From Emiliania huxleyi CCMP1516 (Eukaryota > Haptophyta > Isochrysidales > Noelaerhabdaceae), in the NCBI RefSeq assembly GCF_000372725.1, contig NW_005196981.1:426191-490190 (forward strand): 64,000 nucleotides of DNA, written 5' to 3'. The position numbers were made by a program, and so were the translations under genes. Below are positions 26,801 to 36,223 of this stretch, piece by piece (within the stretch, counting starts at the first letter, position 1; every line of letters starts with the position of its first letter). A model generated the notes under the pieces. It saw only the letters and a program-made list of their open reading frames with translations, searched no databases and was not told the origin of the DNA.

Positions 26801-29800
26801 CTGCCGCTGCTGCCCGTCGATCAGGACTTCCCCTTCGCTTGTGCAGCCGGTATCCTCGGCTCGGCCGATCCCACGAGTCAGTCGAGCAGCGCTTGCGCTG
26901 GTCGTTGCCCTGCCGGGCGCCAATGCCCTGAAGAGGCAACCTTTAAGGCACTACCCTGCGACGCTGGCCATTACTGCCCGGAGGGGACAAGCGTGCCCCT
27001 GCCCTGCCGGGCCGGGACGTACTCAAACGCCACAGACCTCGTGGCGGCCTCGGACTGTACCGACGCCGACCCGGGCTACATCGCCACCACGGGCGCCACT
27101 CAGCAGACGGCGTGCGCCAAGGGTTCGTACACGAACACGTCGATTGTGACCAAAGACAGCTGCATACTCTGCGATAGCGGGACCTACCAGGACAAGAGTG
27201 GTATGGCGGCGTGCAAGCCGTGCGAGGCGGGCACCTACGCGGCGAGTGAAGGCCTCTCGCAGTGCATCCCCTGTCCATACCCACTCAGCAGTGATGTTAG
27301 CAGTGTCATCTGTTCCATCTGCAAGGAGGGCTTCTACCTGCGAAATTCAAGTGCCGGCCCGTCCAACATCTTCTTCCCGACGGACTCCTGCCAGCCCTGC
27401 CCGCGGTACGCCACATGCAATACCACCGGCACCACGCTAGCCTCGCTCGGTGTGGCACCCGGCTACTGGCGCGCCTCTCCTACAACCTCGGAGCTTTATC
27501 CGTGCGATTCAGAGACGTGCGTTGGCTCAGACCTTCGCGTCGGAGCCGGTTTGCAAGTTCCTCGCAATGCCAAAGAGGGAAACGATCCCTATTGCACCCA
27601 TGGCCACACCGGCCCTCTCTGCGAGGGGTGCGTCGCTCCCTCAGAGTACTTTAGCCGCGCCAGGGGGCAGTGCGTCGCCTGCCCGTCGACCGGCCGTACC
27701 GCCGTGGTGGCTCTCGTCTCCGCCTGCGCGCTTGCGATACTCGCTGGCACCTACGCCGCGATCCGGCGCCGGCGCCTTTGGCGCCGGGCGGACGAGGCTG
27801 GCTTGCAGCCCAAATTCAAGATTATCGTGAGCTTCTACCAGGTGAGCAGTACCCTCGGCGTCGTGTACGGCGTCCGCCTTGATGAGCGCTTCACAATCTG
27901 GCTGAACGCATTCAGTCTGGACGTGTTCGAGCTCGCCATCCCCGGCAGCTGCCTCGGCGGCATGACCAGTCGGCTGCTCATCGCGGGCCTTTGGCCGTAC
28001 GTCGCCGTGGCCCTGGTGTCGCTCGCGATCCTCGCTCGGTCGACGTTGTTCAACCTTTCCGCGGGCGCCGATCCTCGCTCGGCTGTCAGGCAGGCGTTTG
28101 GCCGCAAGACCCTCGGCCTTCTCCTCTACTGGGCCATCTTCCTCTTCTACCTCGTCCTGCCCTCCGTCTCGCGCTCCATCTTTAGCGCCATTTTGTGTCG
28201 GTCCTTTGGCTACGACGACGCTTCGGAGACGCGGATCAGCTTCCTACTCGCCGACACCTCGCTCAAGTGCAACGCAGGTCCCGACTGGGAGAACGGATCG
28301 AGCGAGCTGCGCGTCTACTTCTGGTCCTTCTTTGGCCTCTGGCCCGTCCTTGTGCCGGTCAGCTTTTTGACACTCTTGCTCCGCGTCCGAGTTCCAGTAA
28401 CGGCGCAGCGCGCGACCCCCTTGTCTACCGCGACAAGCTTCCTATGGCGGGACTACTCTGCTGGCTTTCTCTTCTGGGAGGTGTGCGGCGGCGCACAGTG
28501 TGGCTGGAGGCTTGCCATTTCTCGTGAGCCCTGCACGAGTCTGAGAATAGGTGATCGACCTGACCCGCAAGATCTTTCTCACCTCGATGGTGCTCTTCAT
28601 CGATCAGCAGAACGGCTCGGCCAAGCTTCAGCGCCTCGTCGTCGCCGCCATCGTCTCAGCGATGTTTGCCACCATCCTCGCCCTCGCCCGCCCCTACCGG
28701 CGCTCAGACAACCTCTACCTTGCGTGCCTCGCCAACTTGCTGCTCACCTGCTGCTTCTGCGCGGGGCTGGTCATCCAGGCGCGGGCCACACTCCACTTGC
28801 TGTCCGTAAACCTGCCATCGCTTCGTCAGTCTCACCCTCTTCCTTGGCCTCTTCAGCTGTGTGAGAGCAACACGTACGAAAACATGTGCTACAGCCTTGT
28901 TGGCTTCGAGAGCTCTACGAGCGCCACGAATTTCGTCATCGTCCTCACCGCCGCCATGCTCGCCGTATCGGTGGTCGTTATCATCGTCTCGGCGGTCAGC
29001 GCCTCGAGGGAGACGACCATGCGGCTCGTCTCTTCGGGCCGTGAGCCAATGCGCGACGGCATCACCCTCGCCGACGGCCAGCAGTGGCACCTCTTCCTTT
29101 CTCATGTCTGGAGCACGGGGCAGGTTTGGATTGCCACCCCTTGCCCCACCGCTTTGCATGTGCGGAGAAGACCTGACCTGGCCTTCCTCCCTTGTAGGAC
29201 GCCGTCGCCGTTATCAAGAACGAGCTCATGCAGTTCCTGCCCGGCTGCGAGATCTTCCTCGACATCGACGACCTCAAGCGCATCGGAGAGCTGGAGACGT
29301 ACATTGGTCGCTCCCAGGTGGTGCTCTGCTTCCTGTCGCGGGGCTACCTGCGCTCGAAGAACTGCCTGCGCGAGGTCCGCGCCGCTCTGACGATGGGCAA
29401 GCCGCTCGTGCTCGTCCACGAGGCAGACCCGGACAGGGGCGGAGGCACGCTCGCCGAGCTACGATCCGAGTGCCCGGAGGCGCTGCAAGGGGAAATCTTT
29501 GACGCCGGCTGGCCGATGGTGGTGTGGCATCGCTTCGAGGCCTTCCAGCACGCCTCGCTCAAGGTCATCGCCGAGGCGCTGCTGCTGAAGACGCCCAAGT
29601 ACGCGGGCGAGGAGGCGCTGCCCCTGTACATCCCGGGCGAGCTCCGAGCCGACAGCCTCGCCTTCACGAAGCCGGTGGTTCTCTGGGCCTCGACTATGAA
29701 CGTTGGGGCGCGAGATCTCGCCGATGCGGTCGCGGCGGCCGTGGCTGGCAGCATCTCCGTCACGGACGCAACGCCCTCGCGCCTCTCCTCGCTGCCTCGC

Positions 29801-30154
29801 TTCAGCGGCAGCGGCGGCGGCGAGGCAACCCACATGCTGCTCTACCTGAACAAATCGACGTGGGCCGGCGACGGCGCCGAGGCGCTCGCAGATCAGGTGC
29901 GCGCCGCGCGCGAGGGCAAGCTGCCAATCGTCATGGCGCACGAGAACGACGCCGAGCGCGGCGGCTGCATCTTTGGGCACTTTTTCGAGGTGACGCCGCG
30001 CGACCTGATCGGCGATGGGCTGTACCACGACCTCGCCGTCGGCTGCTTCACCGACCCGCACCGGCGGGTGTCACTCGCCCTGCTCGCAAAGGCGCTCGGC
30101 GCGACGAATCGGACGGTCCGCTCCACTGTGCGCGGCGCCCTCCCCGGACCTTGA
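23831..30154 (+). CDS. TIR-domain transmembrane receptor with beta-helix and Cys-rich ectodomain
   Basis: Twelve exons: 23831-24823, 24921-25016, 25128-25208, 25312-25392, 25496-25594, 25701-25781, 25893-25973, 26077-26154, 26270-28480, 28551-28778, 28857-29123 and 29198-30154. They total 1,750 residues, and every intron is phase 0. A signal peptide (LWLLFLFGSSLLFGVASG) precedes a Cys-rich segment, a Ser/Pro linker and parallel-beta-helix-type repeats (GGVVY, then SLIDSTVTGCSA) through about residue 600. Residues ~740-900 are GCC2/GCC3-like (CDAGHYCPEGTSVPLPCRAG, CEAGTYAASEGLSQC). Multiple membrane spans follow from about 1008. The cytoplasmic TIR domain (~1418-1560) shows WHLFLSHVW, CEIFLDIDDLKRIGELETYI and SRGYLRSKNCLREV. 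The Glu in that last motif aligns with the catalytic Glu of NAD-cleaving TIR domains. A degenerate second TIR-like unit ends the protein. A role in surface sensing or immunity-like signalling is inferred. Confidence 0.85.
24921..26154 (+). repeat. Seven tandem exon-intron cassettes
   Basis: Exons of 96, 81, 81, 99, 81, 81 and 78 nt each encode one repeat turn. Their introns are homologous: donors read GTGCGCCGCGTAG or near variants (one begins GC), and interiors share GAGAGATGGAGA, GGCCACGG, CTGCCTC and CTCGCAACCGCAG. Whole exon-intron units were therefore duplicated. Confidence 0.9.
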
Positions 30155-31061
30155 ACGATGGCGCCCTTCTTACCCCCCTCTGTTATATAGTTAGAGCCCC
30201 CGACTGTGTTAAGTAGTAACGTGTTACTACGCTCGCGCTGCCTGGGTCAGCAGGCAGGCTGTGGCCTCCACATGGGTGCCTGTGCGCTGTGCCTGTGGCA
30301 GCAGCCAGCACGCGAGACGCGTGACGCGTGCAAGATAGCCCGAGGGCATTCGTTTTTTACCGACATCGCCGCACGCCTGCCCCAACCAAGAACCAGCGGG
30401 GCAAACTCAGTCTATACGTACCCCGGGCCACTTTCGGGGGGCAAACCCTGCCCGGCCCCTAGAACCCCAGGTAAGGCCCAGGTATGGCCTAGGGCATCAG
30501 AAGGGACCAAGAGGAGTCCAGTCTGAGCCATAGAGCCAATGTCTTCGCCCCCGAAGGTCGCGTTCAAATGCCCGGAACGGACGTCACAGTGGTGTCCGGC
30601 CGGCGCGATCACCGAGCTGTGACGCTCAGGGAAGCCTGATGAGGTACTGGTTTCTTTGCCCAGGGCTGGCCTACGGCCCGTGCTGGATCAGCTGAGCAAG
30701 GTTTGGGGAGAATCCCCCATTCAGATCTTCAGATATTTTGACGGACGACCAAAATCACCCCGTTTTTGCGCCCATTTTCGGTCAGCCCGTATGTGACTGC
30801 CGGAGGCAGCCCGCTCAGCCCCAGGCGCCCCTCGAACCGGAGGGTGGTCTGCCGCCGCTGCGCGTTGGGCGCGCCGAGGGCGGGAGACATCAGCTTCGCG
30901 CCACAGGTGACCTGGGGGACCGATTCTCGGCAAGTTGGCAGGACGGGCACTGTGAAGGATCGATTGCTGTACAACGAGGGACCAATTCCGTGAGGGCTGG
31001 GTATCGATTAGGCCGCTTGAGGGCCGGATCTATTGCTGTTTACCTGCTCTTAAAATAAGTA
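30155..31061. other. Intergenic, nothing recognised
   Basis: No gene, repeat family or RNA is recognisable between the receptor gene and repeat C. Confidence 0.45.
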
Positions 31062-31180
31062 CCCGACGGTACGGGACCGGCCCCAGCTTCGGCTGAGGGC
31101 TAACAAGCTGCCGAGCCCAAATCACTGTGAGAGTCGTGATTTCTTGTTGGTTTCCTAAAATCTCTCTCTCTCAAATCTCT
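31062..31180 (-). repeat. Dispersed repeat C, copy 2 (inverted)
   Basis: Reverse-complement match to 13584-13700, including the AAATCAC...GTGATTT arms, CCAACAAGAAAT and the adjoining GAGAGAGA run. Similarity covers about 110 bp. Confidence 0.85.
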
Positions 31181-31502
31181 CTCTCTCTCTCTCAAAATCG
31201 AAGCTTCGAAGGCTAGCAAGGGCCAAGGCTGATTGCAACGCGCGCCGCCGGCGACGGTTGCCGAGTGGGTTATTAAAATGAACTAAACGGGGCACAAACC
31301 TGCCGGTCAGTAACCACAGTGACAGTCACATACTATGCCGTCCCTCGCTACCCAACGCGGCCAAAGGAACCTCGAGATGCCGTCCCCCGGAGAAAAGTCA
31401 ATGAGAAAGGGGAGCACGAGGACCAGCCTGCTGGGCGGAACTGTGGCTGTGCCTTCCAGCCTTGTCAATTGAGGCCGTAGCTGGGCCCCCCAGTTGGCCC
31501 AG

Positions 31503-32280
31503 ATGACAGAGCATGCTGACACGGGCGACGCAACACCTCCGCCCCAGCGGGCAGCAGGGAGGTCCTACATGCAGGCTGAGCTGCAGCAGCTGGCCGCAGA
31601 TGCGCGGCGGGCGGCGGCGGAAGCGGGCCTCACGCTGCTCCGCAGCCACTGCAGCCTCAGCGGCTACCGGGGCGTGCTGAGAGATTCAGACAGCACCGTC
31701 GGGTTGAAAAACCCGTACCGCGCTCAGGCGCGCCCGCGCCTCTCCCCCCGTGGCCTCCGCCCCTGCCTTGATCCGTGCCTCGCTCAACGCTTTCTCCCCT
31801 CGGTTGCAGGTGCGACGAGGCGGGCGGCGGGTCACGCTCGGCCGGTTCGCCACCGCGGAGGAGGCGGCGCTCTGCTACGCCCGCTCCCCCGAGGGCGAGG
31901 CGGAGGCCAGGCTCGCCTTTGACTCTGAGCGCCAGCCAAAGGCGCACGGCCCGCGCTCGAGCGCGCAGCGGGCTCTGACGCCGCACTCGAACGTGCCGGA
32001 GCGAGCGAAGAGGGAGGGCCCGCGCGGCGGCGTGCGGAAGCGCCAGCTCGACCGGCCGATCCACTCCGCTGCCTCAGCTCCGCGCGGGTGGCAGACGGAC
32101 GGCTCTCTGGACGTCATCAGCTCTGGGGCGGAGGAGGCGGAGGCGCGGGAGCCGGAGGGCGGCGCGGAGGCGGCCCGCGGCTGGGATCCCGCGCCCGCCG
32201 AGGCGGAGGAGATCGAGGCGGCGGTCGAGAACCTGATTCGGATGAAGTCGCAGCAGGTGGGCAGCGCGGAGGTGTACTGA
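31503..32280 (+). CDS. AP2/ERF-domain protein
   Basis: Two exons, 31503-31727 and 31810-32280, give 231 residues. The intron is GC-AG (GCTCAG|GC to TTGCAG|GTG) and falls inside the DNA-binding domain. Joined, the domain reads SGYRGV, a variable loop, then RRVTLGRFATAEEAALCYAR, the typical AP2 order of YRGV, a beta-sheet and the LGxFxTAEEAAxAYxR helix. One domain is present. The N-terminus is a short helical segment (ELQQLAADARRAAAEAG) and the C-terminus is acidic. A transcription factor in the nucleus is the expected role; the target is unknown. Confidence 0.8.
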
Positions 32281-32924
32281 GCCGCGGTTGGGGTGCGGTC
32301 CGCTGACGGCACCTCCCTTCTGGCCGGGTGGGATCTCCCCCCCCCCCCCCCCCCCGGCACCTGGGCGGCGTCTTCTTTTGTTCTCTGGGCGAGCGCGGCC
32401 TTACTGCGCATCATACTCCTACTCCTCGAACTGACTCTGTTATGCCACGACTCTCTCTTACTTATATGATTGTTGCGCGCGGGGTGCGCTCTGTGCTGTG
32501 ACTGGCGGTTCTATCGGCTGTGGTGCTATCTAGAGAGAGCGCGGGGCGCTCTCTCGGTCAACTTGTACATGGTGCATAGGCATTTTTTAATTTTTTGTGT
32601 ATTGATTTGTCTATGATGCCACCAGGACCAGCGTCATCAACATGGCAAAAGCACTCCGCGACGTCCGCGAGCCCGAGAGCGCGCGAGAGAGAGTGACGAC
32701 GGTCCTGGGCGGTGTCGGATAGACGACGTGAGACGCGCCGCGCCGGCCGGCCACCCGGCCCGGTGTCCGAGCTCCGACGACGCGCGCGCACACACATTGG
32801 TATTTGGTAACCCCCCCCCCCGAAACAAACTAAAAAGCGGACGCGGGCGGCGCGCCGCGGCGCGGTCGGGTTACAGGTATAATAAGCAACTGTGCATAAC
32901 TCGGAGCGGACCTGCGTTCCGACG
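32281..32924. other. Intergenic between convergent genes
   Basis: Contains a C homopolymer near 32337-32355 and a C run near 32812; no gene was seen. Confidence 0.5.
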
Positions 32925-33761
32925 CTACCTCAGACCCCGCCGCGCCACGCGCCCGCGGCGGGCCAAAGGCGTCGTGCCGCTCGGTTTGAGGAAGAGCAGG
33001 GCGTACTCGCCGCCAAAGCGGGCGGTTGGCCAGCGCGACAGCTCCGCCTTGAGCCGAAAGCCGGCAGCGCGGGCCTCGTGGTACACGACATCGCGGGAGA
33101 TGCCCATGCCTGCTCCGAGCGGATGGAGCGCTGCGTCCAACTCTTGGGCGTGCGTGCAGTTGGCTGCCGCGTCAGACCGGCCAGTGCGAGCCAGCGCCTC
33201 CTGCTCCTTTGCCCATTCGTACTCGACGGCCTGGTCTTTGCAGAGCCTCCAGCTTGCGCTGCGGTTGTTGCGGGCGCCCTGTGGCGCATTCTCGACCAGG
33301 AGCAGCCGGCCTCCGTCTCTCAGCGCCGCGTCAAACTGTGCGAGCGCAGAGGCAGGCCGGCTGTGGTGGTGAAAGGAGGTCCTGAGCAGGATCGCGTCGA
33401 GGCTGCTTGGCGCCAGCCCGGCGTCGTCCGCCGTCGCCTCCACCACTGTAAGGTTCAAACGCTCGCGCGCTGCAGCCTCGCGGATCAGATTCAGACGGCT
33501 AGCCTGGTCCGTGGCGATCGCCTGACCGCGAGGCAGCACGGATCGCGAGAGCAGCAGGGTGTAGTTACCGTCCCAAGCGCCAACGTCAGCGAACGCGGCA
33601 CCAGGGCGCAAGTCCAACAGCTTTGCTAAGAGATTCGCCTCCAGCAGGGTCCGCTCGTGTGTGTTGGGAGCGGCACGCATGGCGCGAGCGTATGCGTGCG
33701 CCTGTGCTGTGTTGAGGCCGTCGTGTCCGACCGCCACAGCGAATGCCGTGAACATCACCAT
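32925..33761 (-). CDS. Class I SAM-dependent methyltransferase
   Basis: A single-exon frame of 278 residues from the first ATG. The SAM-binding signature FADVGAWDGNYTLLLSR forms motif I; AIATDQASRLN ends in the acidic position of motif II, followed by TVVEATADDAG and LDAILLRTSFHHHSRP. The C-terminal region (FGGEYALLFLKP) fits the last beta strands of the fold. It has a hydrophobic stretch (MVMFTAFAVAVG) that could be a signal or anchor. The substrate is not predictable; the general fold resembles Methyltransf_11/25 members. It lies head-to-head with the CCDC113-like gene, with about 155 bp between starts, so a shared promoter is possible. Confidence 0.75.
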   Translation of the reverse strand: MVMFTAFAVAVGHDGLNTAQAHAYARAMRAAPNTHERTLLEANLLAKLLDLRPGAAFADVGAWDGNYTLLLSRSVLPRGQAIATDQASRLNLIREAAARERLNLTVVEATADDAGLAPSSLDAILLRTSFHHHSRPASALAQFDAALRDGGRLLLVENAPQGARNNRSASWRLCKDQAVEYEWAKEQEALARTGRSDAAANCTHAQELDAALHPLGAGMGISRDVVYHEARAAGFRLKAELSRWPTARFGGEYALLFLKPSGTTPLARRGRVARRGLR

Positions 33762-33915
33762 CGACTGAAGCGGGGTGCAGCGAGCGGCGGTCGGCGAATG
33801 GTCGGCGAACACGCGGAGATTTTTCTTGTTTGAGAGGAGGCCCGCCCCTCTCTCCTCTCAGCTATCTGCGAGTTTTTTTCTTTTTCCTCGGGGGCGTTAC
33901 ATTTTTGGCAGCAGC

Positions 33916-34951
33916 ATGGCCGACCTCGACGCGCGGTGCGCCTCGCCGTGCTTCGCGGCGCCTCGCCGCACTCCCCTCCAGCCACCGATCCGCCCGCAGG
34001 CCCAGCGCGGATCTCGCCGCCGAGAATGCGCTGTTTGAGAGCTGCCTCGCCCGCGCGGCGGCCCGCAACCCCGCCGCATTTGAGGAGGGCGGCGAGATGG
34101 CACTTCCGGCTGACGCGGAGGGGGTGGCGCTGGATGCGCACCAGCGATACGAGGTGGCGGCCCTCGAGATTGACGACATTCGTGAGGAGACGGGTGAGGT
34201 GCGGGCGCAGCACGAAGCGCTCATGGACGCACTGCGCGCTCAGATCGAGGCGACCGACGTGCGGATTGCAGAGATCAAAAAGGACGCGTACGAGTTCAAG
34301 CGGGACATTGTGATTGGGGCGGAGAGCTCGCGCACGGGCAAGACCGTCGCGGAGAAGGCGGTCCGCTACATGGACGACAAGATCCGCGCCAAGGGCGCCG
34401 TGACCGAGAAGCTGCGCCTCAAAAACTCGCAGATCAAGGCGCAGGCGCAGAAGCTGGAGGCGCAGCTGCAGCAGAAGGAGGACGCGGGTGGTTCGCTGCG
34501 CGCGGTCGACTTTGACCAGCTCAAGATTGAGAACCAGCAGCAGCTCGAGAAGATCGAGGAGCGCAACAGCGAGCTGCTGCGGCTCAAGCTCACGACGGGC
34601 AACACGATCCACGTGCTGAACAGCCTCAAGCAGCGGCTCGCCGCGCTGAACGAGGAGTCGGAGTGGCTCCGCGGCGAGGCGGCCGGCCGGCACGCCGCCA
34701 TCGCCAAGCTCGCCGACGAGGCGAAGCGCGTCGACGCGGAGCGCGAGCGCGCCGCGCGGCTCGAGCGCAAGGCCAAGCGCGAGGCGGCGGTGGCGGAGAC
34801 GTCCAAGATGCCAAACGTGATGGAGTACGTGCAGCAGAAGGCGCAGGCGTACGAGCTGGAGAAGCGGATCGCCTCACTGCGCAAAAAGTGCGAACTCGCG
34901 GAGATGGCGGTGAGGAGAGAGGCGAGGAGAGCACGAGGGGGGCTGGGCTGA
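33916..34951 (+). CDS. CCDC113-like: CCDC113/FAP263-like ciliary coiled-coil protein
   Basis: A tiny first exon, 33916-33932, joins 34006-34951 through a GC-AG intron, giving a start MADLDAADLAAENALFE. The body is heptad-rich coiled coil. The segment LRAVDFDQLKIENQQQLEKI, then LLRLKLTTGNTIHVLNSLK, is the conserved DUF4201 core shared by CCDC113 and CCDC96, axonemal proteins at the base of radial spokes and the nexin-dynein complex. Length, about 320 residues, is slightly short of animal CCDC113. The C-terminus after CELAEMA may be read-through into an intron. Its presence implies a motile flagellum in some life stage. Confidence 0.85.
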
Positions 34952-35188
34952 GAGTTGAGTGGCACGCCGGTGCAGTTGTGAGTGAAGGTGAAAGAAAGTA
35001 AAGATTAAGAGAGGGGTGGAGGAGAACGACAGAGCGCCCGGCGCGCCAAGAGCTTTTCTTCAATAGACTCCTCCGCCCGCAGCGGCTCGCTGTCTTTTCC
35101 CATCTTAATTCGCGTCCCTTTGCCGTCGTCTCGGCCCGTCAGCTCTCCCCCCCCGTCTCAAATTCGTCGTATCGGAGCAAGAAGCGCG

Positions 35189-36089
35189 TTAGGGGGTCCT
35201 CTCCTGTAGCTCCCCTACTCTGATCGCGCTCGCCCCGTGTCCGTACCCCACAAACAGCTCGTAGCCTTCTTTCTGCCAGTCTGCAAGCCAGTTTATGTGC
35301 CTCTGGGCACTGGGGGGCGCCCCCTCTGGGAACAACGTCTCATCCGCCCCGAGGCTCCCCTCCTGTCGCTCCCTCTCCTGTCTCTCCATCATCGTTTTCA
35401 CCGCGTCCGCCGTGATCTTATTTTGCTCGGGTATCTCCTCCTCCCATGTCGCGTTCGTATCGAGGCCCGGGGTCCCCTCCAGCTTTTATCACTCGATTGT
35501 CCCCTTCCTCTCTCGAACCCAGGTGCGTGCCGCTGTCTTGCGCCGGTTTCTTCCCTCGGAGGTAGAGCGTCCTGGCCTTCCCCTCCACTCGGATGTCCGT
35601 CCTGGTTCGCCCTTCTTCGAACGTGTGTTCTGTCATGTTGGGGCCGTGTTGTGCACACCCCCGTTTACCTCCCTGCTGTATTCGATGAATCGATCGAGGA
35701 CATCGCTCCATGACGGTGCATTCATTACCTTTTCCATCGCACGTCTCTAGTGCTCTGTCCGCTTGCGCTGGCCTTCGGCCCCGAACCACCTAGCCTTCTG
35801 CGGTGCTCTAGCCACTCTCGGAAGGACGCCGCTTGCCATCTCACGCCTTGCGCATGCATCAGCTCCCGCTCCCATGTGTTAGCCAAATCACCGACATACC
35901 CTACGCTCGCCATCTTATCATGCCACACCCAGCTGTCGCTCTGCTCGCCTTCCCATTCGCAGAGGTACTCCCATCCGTGTCCGTCCTCTCCCTGCCTGCC
36001 CCCCCGTAGCAAGTGGGCGCCTTCCTTGCTGCCTTCACCTTCCGCACCCTGTCGGGCGCCCTCCATGCCGTCTTCTGCCCGTGTGCTAG
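35189..36089 (-). pseudogene. Chromodomain-like coding remnant
   Basis: The minus-strand frame at 35725-36089 contains GWEYLCEWEGEQSDSWVWHD, resembling the aromatic cage and W-E motifs of a chromodomain, then FREWLEHRRRLGGSG. It begins just after a TTTCTTTCTAG sequence that would act as a splice acceptor. Further frames downstream (35418-35720, 35189-35401) look protein-like but are offset. A retroelement integrase tail or a decayed host gene are both possible. Confidence 0.35.
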
Positions 36090-36130
36090 AAAGAAAGAAA
36101 ACAGACAACCCAAGGGAGGGATGGGAGGAC
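36086..36130 (-). mobile_element. Introner-like dispersed sequence, copy 2
   Basis: Read on the minus strand it gives CCCATCCCTCCCTTGGGTTG, TCTGTTTTCTTTCTTTC and then TAG, matching 4060-4101 and 57005-57055. It sits as the 3' end of an apparent intron before a coding-like frame. Confidence 0.6.
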
Positions 36131-36223
36131 TCTGCAGGTTGGCTTCGATTCTTCCGGTGACGACGCACGCAGCAAGGACCCTTGCTTGCTTCGTGTGTCT
36201 TGAGTGTCCACCTTTTTCCAGCC

